Shown piece by piece: positions 23,179 through 34,100 of a stretch of 64,000 nt of DNA. Position 1 is the stretch's first letter. Each line of letters opens with the position of its first letter. The notes below the pieces were generated by a model. It saw nothing but the letters and a program-made list of their open reading frames with translations, did no database searches and was not told where the DNA came from. Origin of the DNA: Bolinopsis microptera (lineage: Eukaryota > Ctenophora > Tentaculata > Lobata > Bolinopsidae); NCBI RefSeq assembly GCF_026151205.1, contig NC_087078.1:10798175-10862174 (forward strand). Direction: 5' to 3'. The translations under genes were made by a program, and so were the position numbers.

Positions 23179-25020
23179 ATGGCTCCGAAAGTGACAGTAC
23201 CGTTAGATTTTGGAATAGAGAACCTACACTATGAGTTTCACGGTAACGTGGTCCTAAAGTTACAAGGAGGAGAGGAAAAGAGAGCAAACTCCCTGATCCT
23301 GTCTTACCACAGTTCAGTGTTTGTTCACCTGTTCCTGGAACTGCACCAGACAGAACTAGAGATGGAGGACTTTGCGGGGGAAGCGGTGAAGAGGTTCCTG
23401 GGGGCCCTGTACAGCGGGGAGATCCTGCTGGAGAAACACTTGTTCAGAGATGTTAACAAGCTGTGTCACGTCTTCAAAGTAGAATGGTTAGCAGGGAGGT
23501 GTGGGGACTACTTTACCAGCCTGGTGGGTGGGGTGAGTCCCTCCTCTGATTACCAGACTTTGTTGTTCTTGTTTGAGGAGGCCAGGTTTTGTAGCAGGGT
23601 CATGAAATGTGACAGGTTTCTAGACCTGCTCCTAGAGAAGATTTATAGTCTGGAGAACAGAGCTGAGATATTTGTTGAGCCCTTTATGAGGAATTACTCT
23701 GAAGTAGAAACTAGTCAACTAGATTTAATTTTGCAGATTACAAGGAGTAATCCTGTTATCTTGTTGAAGATAATGCAGAAAAATATAGAGAGTGAGGGAA
23801 AGATGTTTGATGAAGCTTCTCGTTACCTCCTACAGAATGTTGATCTTTGTAAATGTATTTCTGAAGATGAAGCTTCTTTTGAAGAATTGTTTGATGTTTT
23901 AGATAGTGCTACACAATCATCTGACTCTGATGCATTATTTGTGAATAAGTTGTACAAGAAGTCAGTGAAGGAGTTTAAGAAAACGGTGAGTTTGAGTTCC
24001 TCTTCGCCATCAAATACAGTTTTATCTGCACCTGTACTTCCCCAAAGTACAACAGAAGCTTCTTTTGAGGAGGTGCTTGATGTTTTAGATAGTGCTCCAC
24101 AATCATCTGATGCTGATGCATTATTTGTGAATAAGTTGTACTGGCGATCTACGAAAGAGTTTAAGAAAACGATGAGTTTAAATTCCTCCTCGACATCAAA
24201 TAATACCTGGATCCATCCTGAATCTGCATATCCTCAAACAACAACAGAAATTCCCCACATATTTTGCTCATATGAAAGATTTCGTCGAATGAGTACCCAG
24301 GAATATCTTAATGCCGCTAAAGAATCTCCTCTTGTACTAAATTTGTATATGCTGATTGAAGGGCTTCTTCTGTGTGATGAATATCTTACCCCTGACATGG
24401 TACATGAAATAGAGATGGTTCGTCGTAAGAGAGGATGGAGCAGAATATCGCCTGAATTCCTTGATTCGTTGGATGATTCAGTCGCATTAGATCATGCATT
24501 AGAACAAAGCAATGATCTCACATCTATGGAAGAGAGTGTTAGACTAGTTGGAAGAGTAGTTGGGACGAACAAAAAGATGTTAAATTGGAATTCTTGCACA
24601 ATCAAAGATTTGTTCGAGACGTCAAAATGTTATGCCTTTTATTTCGAGCACCCTGACACTACTGATTGTCATCTTCCTGGAAAATGTGGATTTGTTCTTA
24701 AGTTTACCCCAGATATGAAATCAGGGCAACCCGACAAGTTCAAAGTAAACCTTTGTTTAAATCAGGAAGAATATCCTGAGGGACTTCATATTCATCCTGA
24801 GGTTGTGAAAGCTGACAAAATTCATTTGTTGCCTATGTTTTATGAACGATATGATAACGATATACAGCCTGACATGTGCTACTGCTTAGCAACGTTTACG
24901 TGGAATGAGTTGGGTATAAGTGAGGTAACTGGTGAAGGTTACTCGTTAACGTGGAAAATTGGTCTCTCACTTTTAGATCCTTTTAGTAGTTTGAAGATGG
25001 TGGTATTTATAACTTTATAA
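23179..25020 (+). CDS. Intronless BTB/POZ-domain protein with internal tandem repeat
   Basis: A single open frame of 613 residues. I prefer the ATG at 23179 (MAPKVTVPLDF, context AACATGG) over the upstream in-frame ATG at 23140, which adds a hydrophobic stub atypical for this family. Residues ~10-110 form a BTB fold (NVVLKLQGGEEKRANSLIL, SYHSSVF, ALYSGEILL), with a helical BACK-like stretch after it. Residues ~231-292 and ~293-356 are two copies of a ~62-residue unit (EASFEE-DVLDSA-QSSD-DALFVNKLY-KEFKKT). The C-terminal ~200 residues match no domain I can name. BTB proteins often act as dimeric scaffolds or Cullin-3 adaptors; the substrate is unknown. Being intronless among intron-rich genes suggests a retrocopy or a lineage-specific family. 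Confidence 0.85.
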   Translation: MAPKVTVPLDFGIENLHYEFHGNVVLKLQGGEEKRANSLILSYHSSVFVHLFLELHQTELEMEDFAGEAVKRFLGALYSGEILLEKHLFRDVNKLCHVFKVEWLAGRCGDYFTSLVGGVSPSSDYQTLLFLFEEARFCSRVMKCDRFLDLLLEKIYSLENRAEIFVEPFMRNYSEVETSQLDLILQITRSNPVILLKIMQKNIESEGKMFDEASRYLLQNVDLCKCISEDEASFEELFDVLDSATQSSDSDALFVNKLYKKSVKEFKKTVSLSSSSPSNTVLSAPVLPQSTTEASFEEVLDVLDSAPQSSDADALFVNKLYWRSTKEFKKTMSLNSSSTSNNTWIHPESAYPQTTTEIPHIFCSYERFRRMSTQEYLNAAKESPLVLNLYMLIEGLLLCDEYLTPDMVHEIEMVRRKRGWSRISPEFLDSLDDSVALDHALEQSNDLTSMEESVRLVGRVVGTNKKMLNWNSCTIKDLFETSKCYAFYFEHPDTTDCHLPGKCGFVLKFTPDMKSGQPDKFKVNLCLNQEEYPEGLHIHPEVVKADKIHLLPMFYERYDNDIQPDMCYCLATFTWNELGISEVTGEGYSLTWKIGLSLLDPFSSLKMVVFITL

Positions 25021-25214
25021 CAGTCATCGCATAAAAAATAATTCTCACACAAGTTTTTAAAGGTGTAGCTGTTGATGTTAGAATTTCAAGAATAACAAAT
25101 GAAATATAAAAATTGTAATTTTAGTTTTAAATATATAACTTTGTTGTTTTAAAAAATTGAATTTTGTGAATATTTACTCTTTTTTTTCTCAAAGTTTGCT
25201 CTTATTTCCGTTCT

Positions 25215-25425
25215 TGCAAAATATGTATTTCTCAAGATGAAGCTTCTTTCGAAGAACTGTTTGATGTTTTAGATAGTGCACTACACAATCATCTGATTCT
25301 GATGCATTATTTGTAAATACATTGTACAGGCGACCAATGAAAGAGTTTCAGAAAACGATTAGTTTAAATTCCTCTTTACCATCAGATAATGCCGTCCTCC
25401 TGTTTGCGAAACAATTGCCTTAAAA
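25215..25425 (+). pseudogene. Third, broken copy of the BTB gene's internal repeat
   Basis: About 200 bases after the BTB stop codon the repeat unit reappears (gatgaagcttcttt..., ttatttgtaaatac..., aaagagtttcagaaaacgat). A two-base insertion near 25280 (gtgcactaca against gtgctaca) breaks the frame. It looks like a leftover of repeat expansion or of a neighbouring duplicated BTB gene. Confidence 0.7.
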
Positions 25426-25483
25426 TTAGTTAGATATTAACAACTTGTGTAACAAAACACCACAAAACGGCTTTATGGCTATG

Positions 25484-25765
25484 CTATCATAATGAGCCGA
25501 AATCATTGTTATGATATCCGGCCAAGCACCTTCTAAACTACTTACTATTATAGAGTTATATTCGATCAATTTCTAAATTTTATCACTATCAGAGTGGAAT
25601 TTGAATTAAAATATTGTCAAATTGTTATTATTCTGGAGGGTAAAAAAGAAAATGTTGATTACGTAATCAACGACCAAACCCCCCGCCCCCGTAATCAACC
25701 GTAAGCATTTGGAAACCCCTCCCCTCTCGGCTGATTACGTAATAATATGTAAACGACCCCATAGG
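25484..25765. mobile_element. MITE-like remnant, same family as 47605-48081
   Basis: The sequence aligns with 47790-48080 (shared gagccgaaatcattg, gatatccggccaagcacctt, ttttatcactatcagagtg) and ends in the terminal-repeat-like taatatgtaaacgacccc. The left terminus is missing. It ends about 120 bases before the MRPL37 start codon. Confidence 0.7.
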
Positions 25766-25883
25766 AAAATATTGTTATATCAGATATCAAGGAATTAAGA
25801 TTGGACATATTTTGTCTGTAAGACGTTATATAATACCACTCCCAGCAGAACTATATTTAATTTATCATCACTTATAAAGCAGC

Positions 25884-28537
25884 ATGTCAAGAAGCAGTTT
25901 GGCACAACACAGCAAGCGAGCACTGCGCCACTGTTTACCACAGCACAACAAGACACCATTGCGCGCCAACCTCTGCGTAGCAAACAGGAATGCGGGAACT
26001 ATTGCCCAGAAAACAGAGAATGCGTTTCCTTCCACTTCTTTTTATAGGTAATATGAATGAGTTTTATAGGTGTGAGGTTATGATGGGATCTAGCGTAAAT
26101 CAATTGTAATGTTAGTCGAGGTTGTGTATTGGAGATATCATCAATTAAAACTTTTAAAGACTTCACATACTTATTACTTAATTATGTTAATTCATTCATT
26201 AGCTGACTAATTATCCTACTAATTCTCAGGATCTCGCCCACCACCCAGACTCAAATAGTGCCACATGACGTGAAAGCTGCTGCTATCTCTAAAGCTCTCT
26301 ATATCGACTGTCTGCCTCCTGGTAGGTAATAGGGTATAAAGATAGCCACTAGATATAATATATACTATATAATAGTAGTCACTAATAGTGACTACTAAAT
26401 ATATCTAGTGAAAATACTAATAGTAGTCACTATTAGTATTTTTGGGAGGGAGGGCCGAAAATGGCAGAAAACTTGATGCTCGTTCCCCAACCCTGGTCAC
26501 GTTTTTAAGAGTCTTTTAAATAATTATCTCCCGGATGAACAAATGAACAGTGGAGCAAAGAACATAGATATCAAGTAAGTTCTTCGTCTCTGTCTCTTTT
26601 GCTGCAATGATTAGTTATAAATTTACACTTTACAGGTGTGGCAAGTCAGGAATCAGATAAAGATTTTCACAAAACATTCAAAAAGGCAATATTGGAAACA
26701 TTCTCTTTTTCTCCAACACAAAGACACATGCCTCTTGGTAGAACAAGGTAGTGATATTGATTTTATTGTTAATACTAAGTCTTTTTTGGTATGATTTTAA
26801 TATCAAAGCATGTACTAAACTCTGGAATTTAAATATTGTTATTATTTATTTTAATCTTTCTGCTTACTGCTGTAAGCTCAGTTTCAACTAAATAGACAGA
26901 TAGACTAATATAATGTTATATTTAACATTTATCATGATTAGTAATCGAATATTTAATCGATAAATTACAAAGTAGATGAAGTGTTCTAATGATTTCAGAA
27001 AGCCATGTGACGATGTTGTAGAAAGCATCTTCTCGGAGATTCTCAAGTATTTCTACACGAAAGTAGACAGGAAGCAATATAGATACATGGTGGACAGGGA
27101 CGCTTACTTTCAGCACCCTTTCTTCAGGACTCTCCCTGATGAGAGTGTACCTGCTCCCTTTCTTATTGACGGACAACTCACGTTAGTTACTTTATTTTCT
27201 TTTTTCTAGTAGTTGAAACTGCTTGAACTGGGAAGTCCTTTTTTTTGTTTTATATTTTTGTTAATATTTTATTGTGTTCAGCAGAGTAGGGTCCAGTTTG
27301 TTAGATAAGGCCTAGACTGTAGTTCATTACTATAATCGTGCATGATAACTGCATTATCTTAAACCACCATTTTCATTTGACTCAATTCTCTGATTTATTG
27401 AACTGCCCAGCTCAATCCTTACTTCCTTAACATATTATGATCTCTGACATGTGATCCCTCATTTCTGACATGTGATCCCCACACTCCACAGGTACAGTAT
27501 TCTGAGTGACACTCCTGCTGCTCCCCTCTTCTCTGTAGAACAATGTGAACAATCTGCCGACCACGCAATACAATGGCCTGATGTCATAAAGTCTACTTTG
27601 GATATTGAGCAGGCATTCCACCCTGAAAACATCATACCAGGTTACATTCTTTACATTTATATACAGAATTATTCGTTGAGAATATGGTGAAAGTTTATAA
27701 CTGTTAGCACTTCTCAATAATTCTTTTAAGTTAGATAATCTATTGAGATCATGCGCATGTTTGACGTCACACCTTTATCAGATAAAATATCGAATTTATC
27801 TGATAACTGTTATCAGATTATTTGCAGCTACAGCACTACTCGGCTTACAAACATTCTACTATCTTCTCAAATTTCTCTATAAAATATCCATTTATAGAGT
27901 TTTACAGACTGCATCTCGAAATTACATTAGCTGAAGTATTTTATCTACTCTATTCGAAGTGGAACAAACTTTTCGTATCTCTTATTATATGTTTTAAAAC
28001 TAATCCCCTCGAAGTGGTTTTATGTTTCTGTAATAACAGATCTAGAATATCCTGAAATAGAACTAAATATTGTTAACAGTACCCCCTCACACAGGTTCAA
28101 GTGCAGCAAGTTTACCTCACTTCCCCTACACCAGAGTAATCCTGGACTCTGCACCCGGCGCAGAATGGAGTGACACCAGCCGTGCACGTGGTATATACTT
28201 TCTGTTTGCGCGACTAGCTAGCGAGGCCATCCGAGACGGTTACCAACCAGGGGATAGATTAGAAACTCCACGTGTGGGAGTTTACATTAGCAGCTCTGCG
28301 TATAGCTATCATTTTGTGTTTTATCAGCTCAATACTCTCGATCTTATCAGTCCTGACGGGGTGAAGAACTTGGCTTGGGGCCAAACTGTTGAAAATATCA
28401 CTACTAATCTTATGCCCTACATGAAGGTTAATCCTGAGAATTTGTTGGGACCTGCAGTTTTAGAGGAAGTCTGTGATCTTGTTAAATTGACAATGTTATA
28501 TGATTTGCCCCTTAAGAAGGGTGTGACTGTTGAGTGA
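25884..28537 (+). CDS. MRPL37: Mitochondrial large-subunit ribosomal protein mL37
   Basis: Six exons: 25884-26047, 26230-26321, 26636-26747, 26999-27181, 27492-27640 and 28095-28537 (TGA). They total 1,143 nt (380 residues), against 423 in human MRPL37. The N-terminus (MSRSSLAQHSKRALRHC...) is Arg/Ser-rich and lacks acidic residues, as expected for a mitochondrial presequence. The last exon carries HFPYTRVIL and FHFVFYQLNTLDL followed by DGVKNLAW, matching the human blocks FHFLVFQLNTTDL and EGVKNLAW. The protein belongs to the mL37/mL65 (PDCD9) family of the mitoribosome. All splice borders are GT-AG and phases agree. Convergent with the sulfotransferase gene downstream. Confidence 0.9.
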
Positions 28538-29129
28538 TTAACATTTTCTTTTGATAGCTACGATATTTCATCGAGTTTGTTTCAGTTTGCTTGGGCTGAA
28601 TATTATGATGTAGCAAAAACCGATTGTCAAACTTTAAGTTTATTCTATATCGAGTGGATAACTTCATTATGTGAATATTTATGGATTATGGTCAGGAATT
28701 TTTGAGAATGTTTGTCCTATAAATTCCCACCACCCAACAGCTGTTGTTGTAAAAATGTTACTGATCTTCTGCGTCCTTATTTTTAACCAATTTTATTGTG
28801 TCAAAGCCATTTAGACACCACTTAGACAAATATAGGAAACTAAATTAGTAAATGCTTTATTATAAGTATTAAATAAAATAACGATTGATATTTGATATTA
28901 AATAAAAGTAACAAGGAATAGTTAAAAACAACGCACAAGTCTAATCTTTCCAAATGTGGCTGTTCTTAACAACATAATCAACTTAATACGATCTGAAATA
29001 TTATAACATCAATTGGCCCGAATAACATTTAACATGATTCAACTTATAGTGTGATTTATTAACAATCAATTCTTCATTTATAAAATTATCGACCAACCCT
29101 GCTCTATATCTTTAAATCTGCACCTAACA
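28538..29129. other. Shared 3' region between convergent genes
   Basis: AT-rich spacer between the MRPL37 stop and the minus-strand sulfotransferase stop. AATAAA-type signals occur on the plus strand near 28873 and 28908, and on the minus strand near 29053. No other gene was seen. Confidence 0.5.
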
Positions 29130-30192
29130 TTATTCCGGGTAAATTGGTAACGGAAAGTTAGGATCTGTAAAATTAGAATAATTTGCCATTGCAAAGTCCT
29201 CTTTATAAAGCCCATAAATCTTATCAATAATCTCCTGATCGATCTCACTAAGCCACTCCTTGGCTCGTTGTGTAGAAGTCTGTTTCCTTGGGTCACTAGC
29301 ACTATCATATGACCCTGAGAGGTCCACCGTACAGTTTATACGACTCCAAATGTCCTTATCTACAATGTTGGAGTACTCCAGAGGTACAATGTAATCATAC
29401 CGACCCTGAGGAATGCACAACATCTCATGTTGGGTGGTGAAATGATTGTTATCAGTCGTGTTGTATCTTATCAGATACCTCAGGAACTCCTCGAATGTGG
29501 GATACAGATATGACAACCGAAACTGGTCTGTCTCACCACGAATCTCCCTCACTATGTCCATTCCTATGTCTCTCTTTTCGTTCCCAGCTGAGGGTTCGCC
29601 AGAGAGCTTGTCCCTGTATCCAGACACCATCCTCGTCCAAGGGTTTCTTATCACTGCAAAACTGAAATCTTCCTTTATCCCCTTGTTAGAATTTATATAT
29701 TTCATTCTGTGCTTCATGGAGATTGTACCATGAACTTTGAAAAGTTCAGTGTGATCGAATTTTTTGGTTAGCGTACCCTCAGCTATCATCAGAGCTTCTA
29801 TCCAGTTAGAGCACCCTGATTTAGGCACCCCCGTGAAAATAGTCCGGATATTTGTGAAATAATAGGTCTGTGCCAGGTGCTCACACTCAAACCAATCACT
29901 AGGTGCATTATACTGAACCCCTAACATTGTCTGTGCCTTCTCCATTTGAGCGTGCAGCCAGTCCTGAGGAGGTGGGGCTGAGAAATAATCTATTTTCTGG
30001 TTCATCTTCTGTAAAGGGAGCTGGTCTGGTGTGGTCCTGGAGATTGGTGGCCACCAGCTCAATACTTGATTTGATGGTTGTTGAGGTGGTGATGTTGAGT
30101 TGGGGTAGGTTAATGATGATCAGCATGCTGAGGGTTACCAGAGAGATGAGCAGAAAGCATCTGTTACTGGGGAAACTTCCTGAGTTCACCAT
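29130..30192 (-). CDS. HNK-1/chondroitin-type carbohydrate sulfotransferase, frame-broken
   Basis: The catalytic frame (about 30110 to 29130) has the 5'-phosphosulfate loop VPKSGCSNWI, the 3'-phosphate motif VIRNPWTRMVSGYRDKL, then YPTFEEFLRYL and EMLCIPQGRYDYIVPLEY. This is the Sulfotransfer_2 family (CHST8-14/HNK-1ST), Golgi type II enzymes that use PAPS to sulfate glycans. The expected N-terminal signal anchor exists as MVNSGSFPSNRC followed by FLLISLVTLSMLIIINL from 30192, but one frame away. The catalytic frame has no ATG before residue M in QKMNQK near 30005, and its upstream end is a stop codon inside the TM coding stretch. The gene appears intronless. Either a one-base error or a real frameshift near 30085-30125 explains this. 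Confidence 0.85.
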
Positions 30193-30254
30193 TGCACTTC
30201 CTGGGGGAGTGTCACTGTTAGGTGTTATTATATGATATTAGCCTTTAGGTGTTA

Positions 30255-30494
30255 TACAGGGTGTTTCAAAAATAATGTCCTGATTTGTCATGTCAATCGC
30301 CAAAATTGTAGGTTTTGGGCAGGTGAGAACCCCCATGCAACAGTCGAGTCGCCTATCACTAGAGAGAAAGTCACAGCTTGGATGTGAACCCCATTTTTCT
30401 CAAAATTCGACTTTTTGGAACAGAGCAAAAAAATTAACAAAGTTGTATCGCTGGAACAAATGAGCTTAACAAATTAAATTTGAAACACCCTGTA
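30255..30494. mobile_element. MITE with tacagggtgtttca terminal inverted repeats
   Basis: The left end tacagggtgtttcaaa at 30255 is matched by its reverse complement ending at 30494. The 240-bp interior has no ORF. Size and termini fit a non-autonomous Tc1/mariner-like element. It sits just 5' of the sulfotransferase gene. Confidence 0.75.
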
Positions 30495-31156
30495 TTTTAA
30501 ATTGAAAGCAATAGAAACCTGAGCAAATGACTTATGACTTCTTCGCCGAGCTTGGTTTAAAGAGAATTATAGTGTTTAAAAGCTCTAGGTCACACTTTTA
30601 AATAGAATTGAATTAGGTTTAACAAACTAATTGTTAAAGACACAACGGGTACTCCTTTTACATTAACTAATAACTATCGTATCAAATGGAAACGTAACTG
30701 CAAGGATACTTATTGCCGTTTCAGACATCTATTTCTTAACTTAAAACAATAACTCATTAAAACATGCATGCGCGCTAAAAACAAATTCCTTAGTAGACAA
30801 CCACTGGGAGGCGTGTCCAAAGCGGCCCTTCCAAAACAATAAACAGAGCAGCTGCTTAGCCACTAAGCACCACATACTATTATACGACGGTCCCACTACA
30901 TCCACTCTCCGTAATTAAACAATGATCGACACTGATCATTGTGATGATTAATCATACTTATGTTGGGTATAAAACTTAGGGTTATGTTGCACGTTAGTAT
31001 ACCAATAATATGGGTTATAATATGGAATTATTACTAATATTGTTATATTGTCATAGAATTACCCTGAAATGTTGTTCCTATGCGCATGGTTTGTTTTTAC
31101 ATGGACCATTCACTACTAGCACTACAAACTCTTATCATAAGTATTTTAGTAGGGTT
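30495..31156. other. Intergenic region upstream of SF3A1
   Basis: This is the space between the divergent sulfotransferase and SF3A1 genes and presumably holds the SF3A1 promoter. No TATA box or other element could be assigned with confidence. A ctgatcattgtgatgatt partial palindrome lies near 30930. Confidence 0.4.
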
Positions 31157-34100
31157 ATGCCTGAAGCTGTTGCAGTCCGAGATGATAGTGTTGCCAAAAC
31201 TGATACAGGTATGATAATAATAATAAATATACCGCTTATGATACTACTATGATAGATAGTCTATCAGATTAACTGATTGTATACGTACTTCATCGAAAGA
31301 ACAGCAATAGTAATACCAGCTGCTACCAAGTTGTACCACGAAAATTGGAAAAACGATTGAAATTCTAGACCTCCATTAACTTCTAATTTCTATATTACTG
31401 CTACAAGGGTACTACAACAAAAGCCGTCATCACTTCATCAGTGACGTCATCACTTTATCGGTGACGTCATCACTTTATCAGTGACGTCATCACTTTATCA
31501 GTGACAATAGAGACTACCCTCATTATACATCCCAATAAACTGTTTTGACGGTATTCATAATTACTATAGCATAGTACTGTTGTATGAAACTTGATTTTAT
31601 TTACTTATAATTAATTAATTTCTGCCAGGTGTTGATAAGGCAGATATCGGTAAAGCTGTAGTGGGTATAATCTACCCTCCACCGGAATTGAGAAATATTG
31701 TTGATAAGACCGCCTCGTTTGTTGCTAGGAATGGTCCTGACTTTGAGACCCGGTCAGTAGGATTTGATAAATATATTTTAAGTTTCTGATAATAAAACCC
31801 GATTAGATGTACAGTCATTAAAGTCTAAATTTATTGTAGACATTTAAAGAATTTAAAATAACCTTATCTACTAGGACTTATCGCACTATTTCTGTCTATC
31901 GTGCTTAACGCCGCATTTACTTTGTCTCTTTGAAAATCTAAGGAATAACAAATATCATTGCTACCAGAAATGTTTCGAAAAAGTAACTTCAATCCTCCCA
32001 GAATCAAAGACAACGAACGAGGGAACAGAAAATTCAACTTCCTGAAGGAAGGAGACCCCTACCATGCGTACTACCTGCACAAAGTCAAGGACTTTATAGA
32101 GGGTAAAGCTCAGGAACCTGCTGCCCCCCAGCTCCCTGCTGTACCCCAACAGTTACAGGGGAAAATGCCTGTCCCGGTATGTGAGGAGTCGTTAGCAAAC
32201 TTTGCTATTGTTTTCTCGTTTTAATAGTATAATTATCATTTAAATATAGAGAATAAAGATCGTGAAGAGTTAATTTAATGCTTTAAAATATGAATGCAGC
32301 ACCGTTTAACGTTATTTAAGAGAAAACGAACAGGACGTTTGCTAATAAAGAAAAGAAAAAGTACAATAATTGAATTAATGAGAATAATGAACAGTATGGA
32401 GTATAGTATGGACTATGGCGGCTATGGTGTGCATACCTCGCTTAACAATTCACGAAATGTAACTTAAGCCGTAGTTTGGACTTTGAGTGCCCATCCCGAA
32501 TTAATTGCATACATTGCAAAACTTTAAGAGTACTGATAATAAGTGAAAATAAGTGGATTAAAAACATTTCATTTCCGGAGAACTCCAACATTGATAAGCA
32601 CGCACCACAAAAACTTAGATTGGCACCAATCGCAGATAATGGGTTCAAAATCAGATCTCCACCGCATTCTAGCATTATAAAAACCTTTCCAGTGGAATAA
32701 AACGAAAATATCGCAGCTTTAATTCAATATATTAATCTTAAACAAGCTAAGACAAAGGACGTGAAAATGACAAATTGTGCCACTAAAAATGAATTTAAAA
32801 TAACCTTATCTACTAGGACTTATCGCACTATTTCTGTCTATCGTGCTTAACGCCGCATTTACTTTGTCTCTATTTGAAAATCTAAGGAATAACAAATATC
32901 ATTGCTACCAGAAATGTTTCAAACATTATGCCTGAAACTCAGAAAGCAGTGGTTATACATGTTCCCTACATGTTCCCTACTTGTTCCCTACATGTTCCCT
33001 ACTTGACTTGCTTCCTACTTCCCTACTTCCCTACTTCCCTACTTGACTTGCTTCACAATCGGATAAATTAAAAAGTTGTAGAATATTCCAAATCGTGATG
33101 TTAAGTAAGGTTTATAATCCGATTTTAAAGATTCCGAAGGTTTGACAGAAAAACGTTAAGAACCTTAATAAGAGTTGTTGATACATATAACATATTTACA
33201 ATTAGCAAATAGGCTTGCAGATCAATTATTAACGAACTTGCCGACGAAGGTCAACGTTTTATGAGCGTGTGAACGAAAGATGAGATGATGTTGAATTTGT
33301 TGAAAATAATAAAGAATACCGGTAGGGCTACATACAAATGCAGATACGAGGAAGATACCATTTAGGGGTTTAGCTTTTGAGAGTGAATTAAAACATTAAT
33401 TAAAACGACAGCTATTACAAGGAAGGATAGATATCAACATATAATGGACCATGCAATACACCGATATACACTGCAATACACTCATATGAGGTCCCAACGC
33501 AAGATGACCAAGATAAAGCCATGTTCTAGACCTGTTGCAGTTCAAAACAATTCTACCAGCTCCTAGATAATCAAATGATACATCGCTATAACATACGGAA
33601 CACTGCCACCACGGTTTATTATTGGCATGTATCCATGTGTCATTTCATTTTAGGTCAAAGCGGTGGTCCGGACCGGTGGTCATGATTACAGAAGTCAAAG
33701 TACAGCCCCTTAATTAATTATTTTGTTGAATACACGGGTACCTGCACAAAGAAAGGATCGCTAACAGATGTAACAAATCTAGGAAGAATGCCAAGGGAAA
33801 TAACACAGGGGAAACAACACAGGGGAAATAACACACCGGAACAACACTGAATATTGTAAATCCAATGCTACACAGACACTGAACCTCATTGAAATGTACC
33901 GAGTACCTGAACAGTATCGAGAATAGGGAACCAAGCAAACGAGCTTACTAAGGTCTGAACTTGTTATATTTCTTGCTACCCTAAGGGCTAAGGTCATCTT
34001 AGGGTAGCAAGAAATATAATAAAGCGAAATATAATAAAGCAACCTTGATCAAACGACGCTCTGAATAATTATATAACATAACAATCATTACTTGTGTAAG

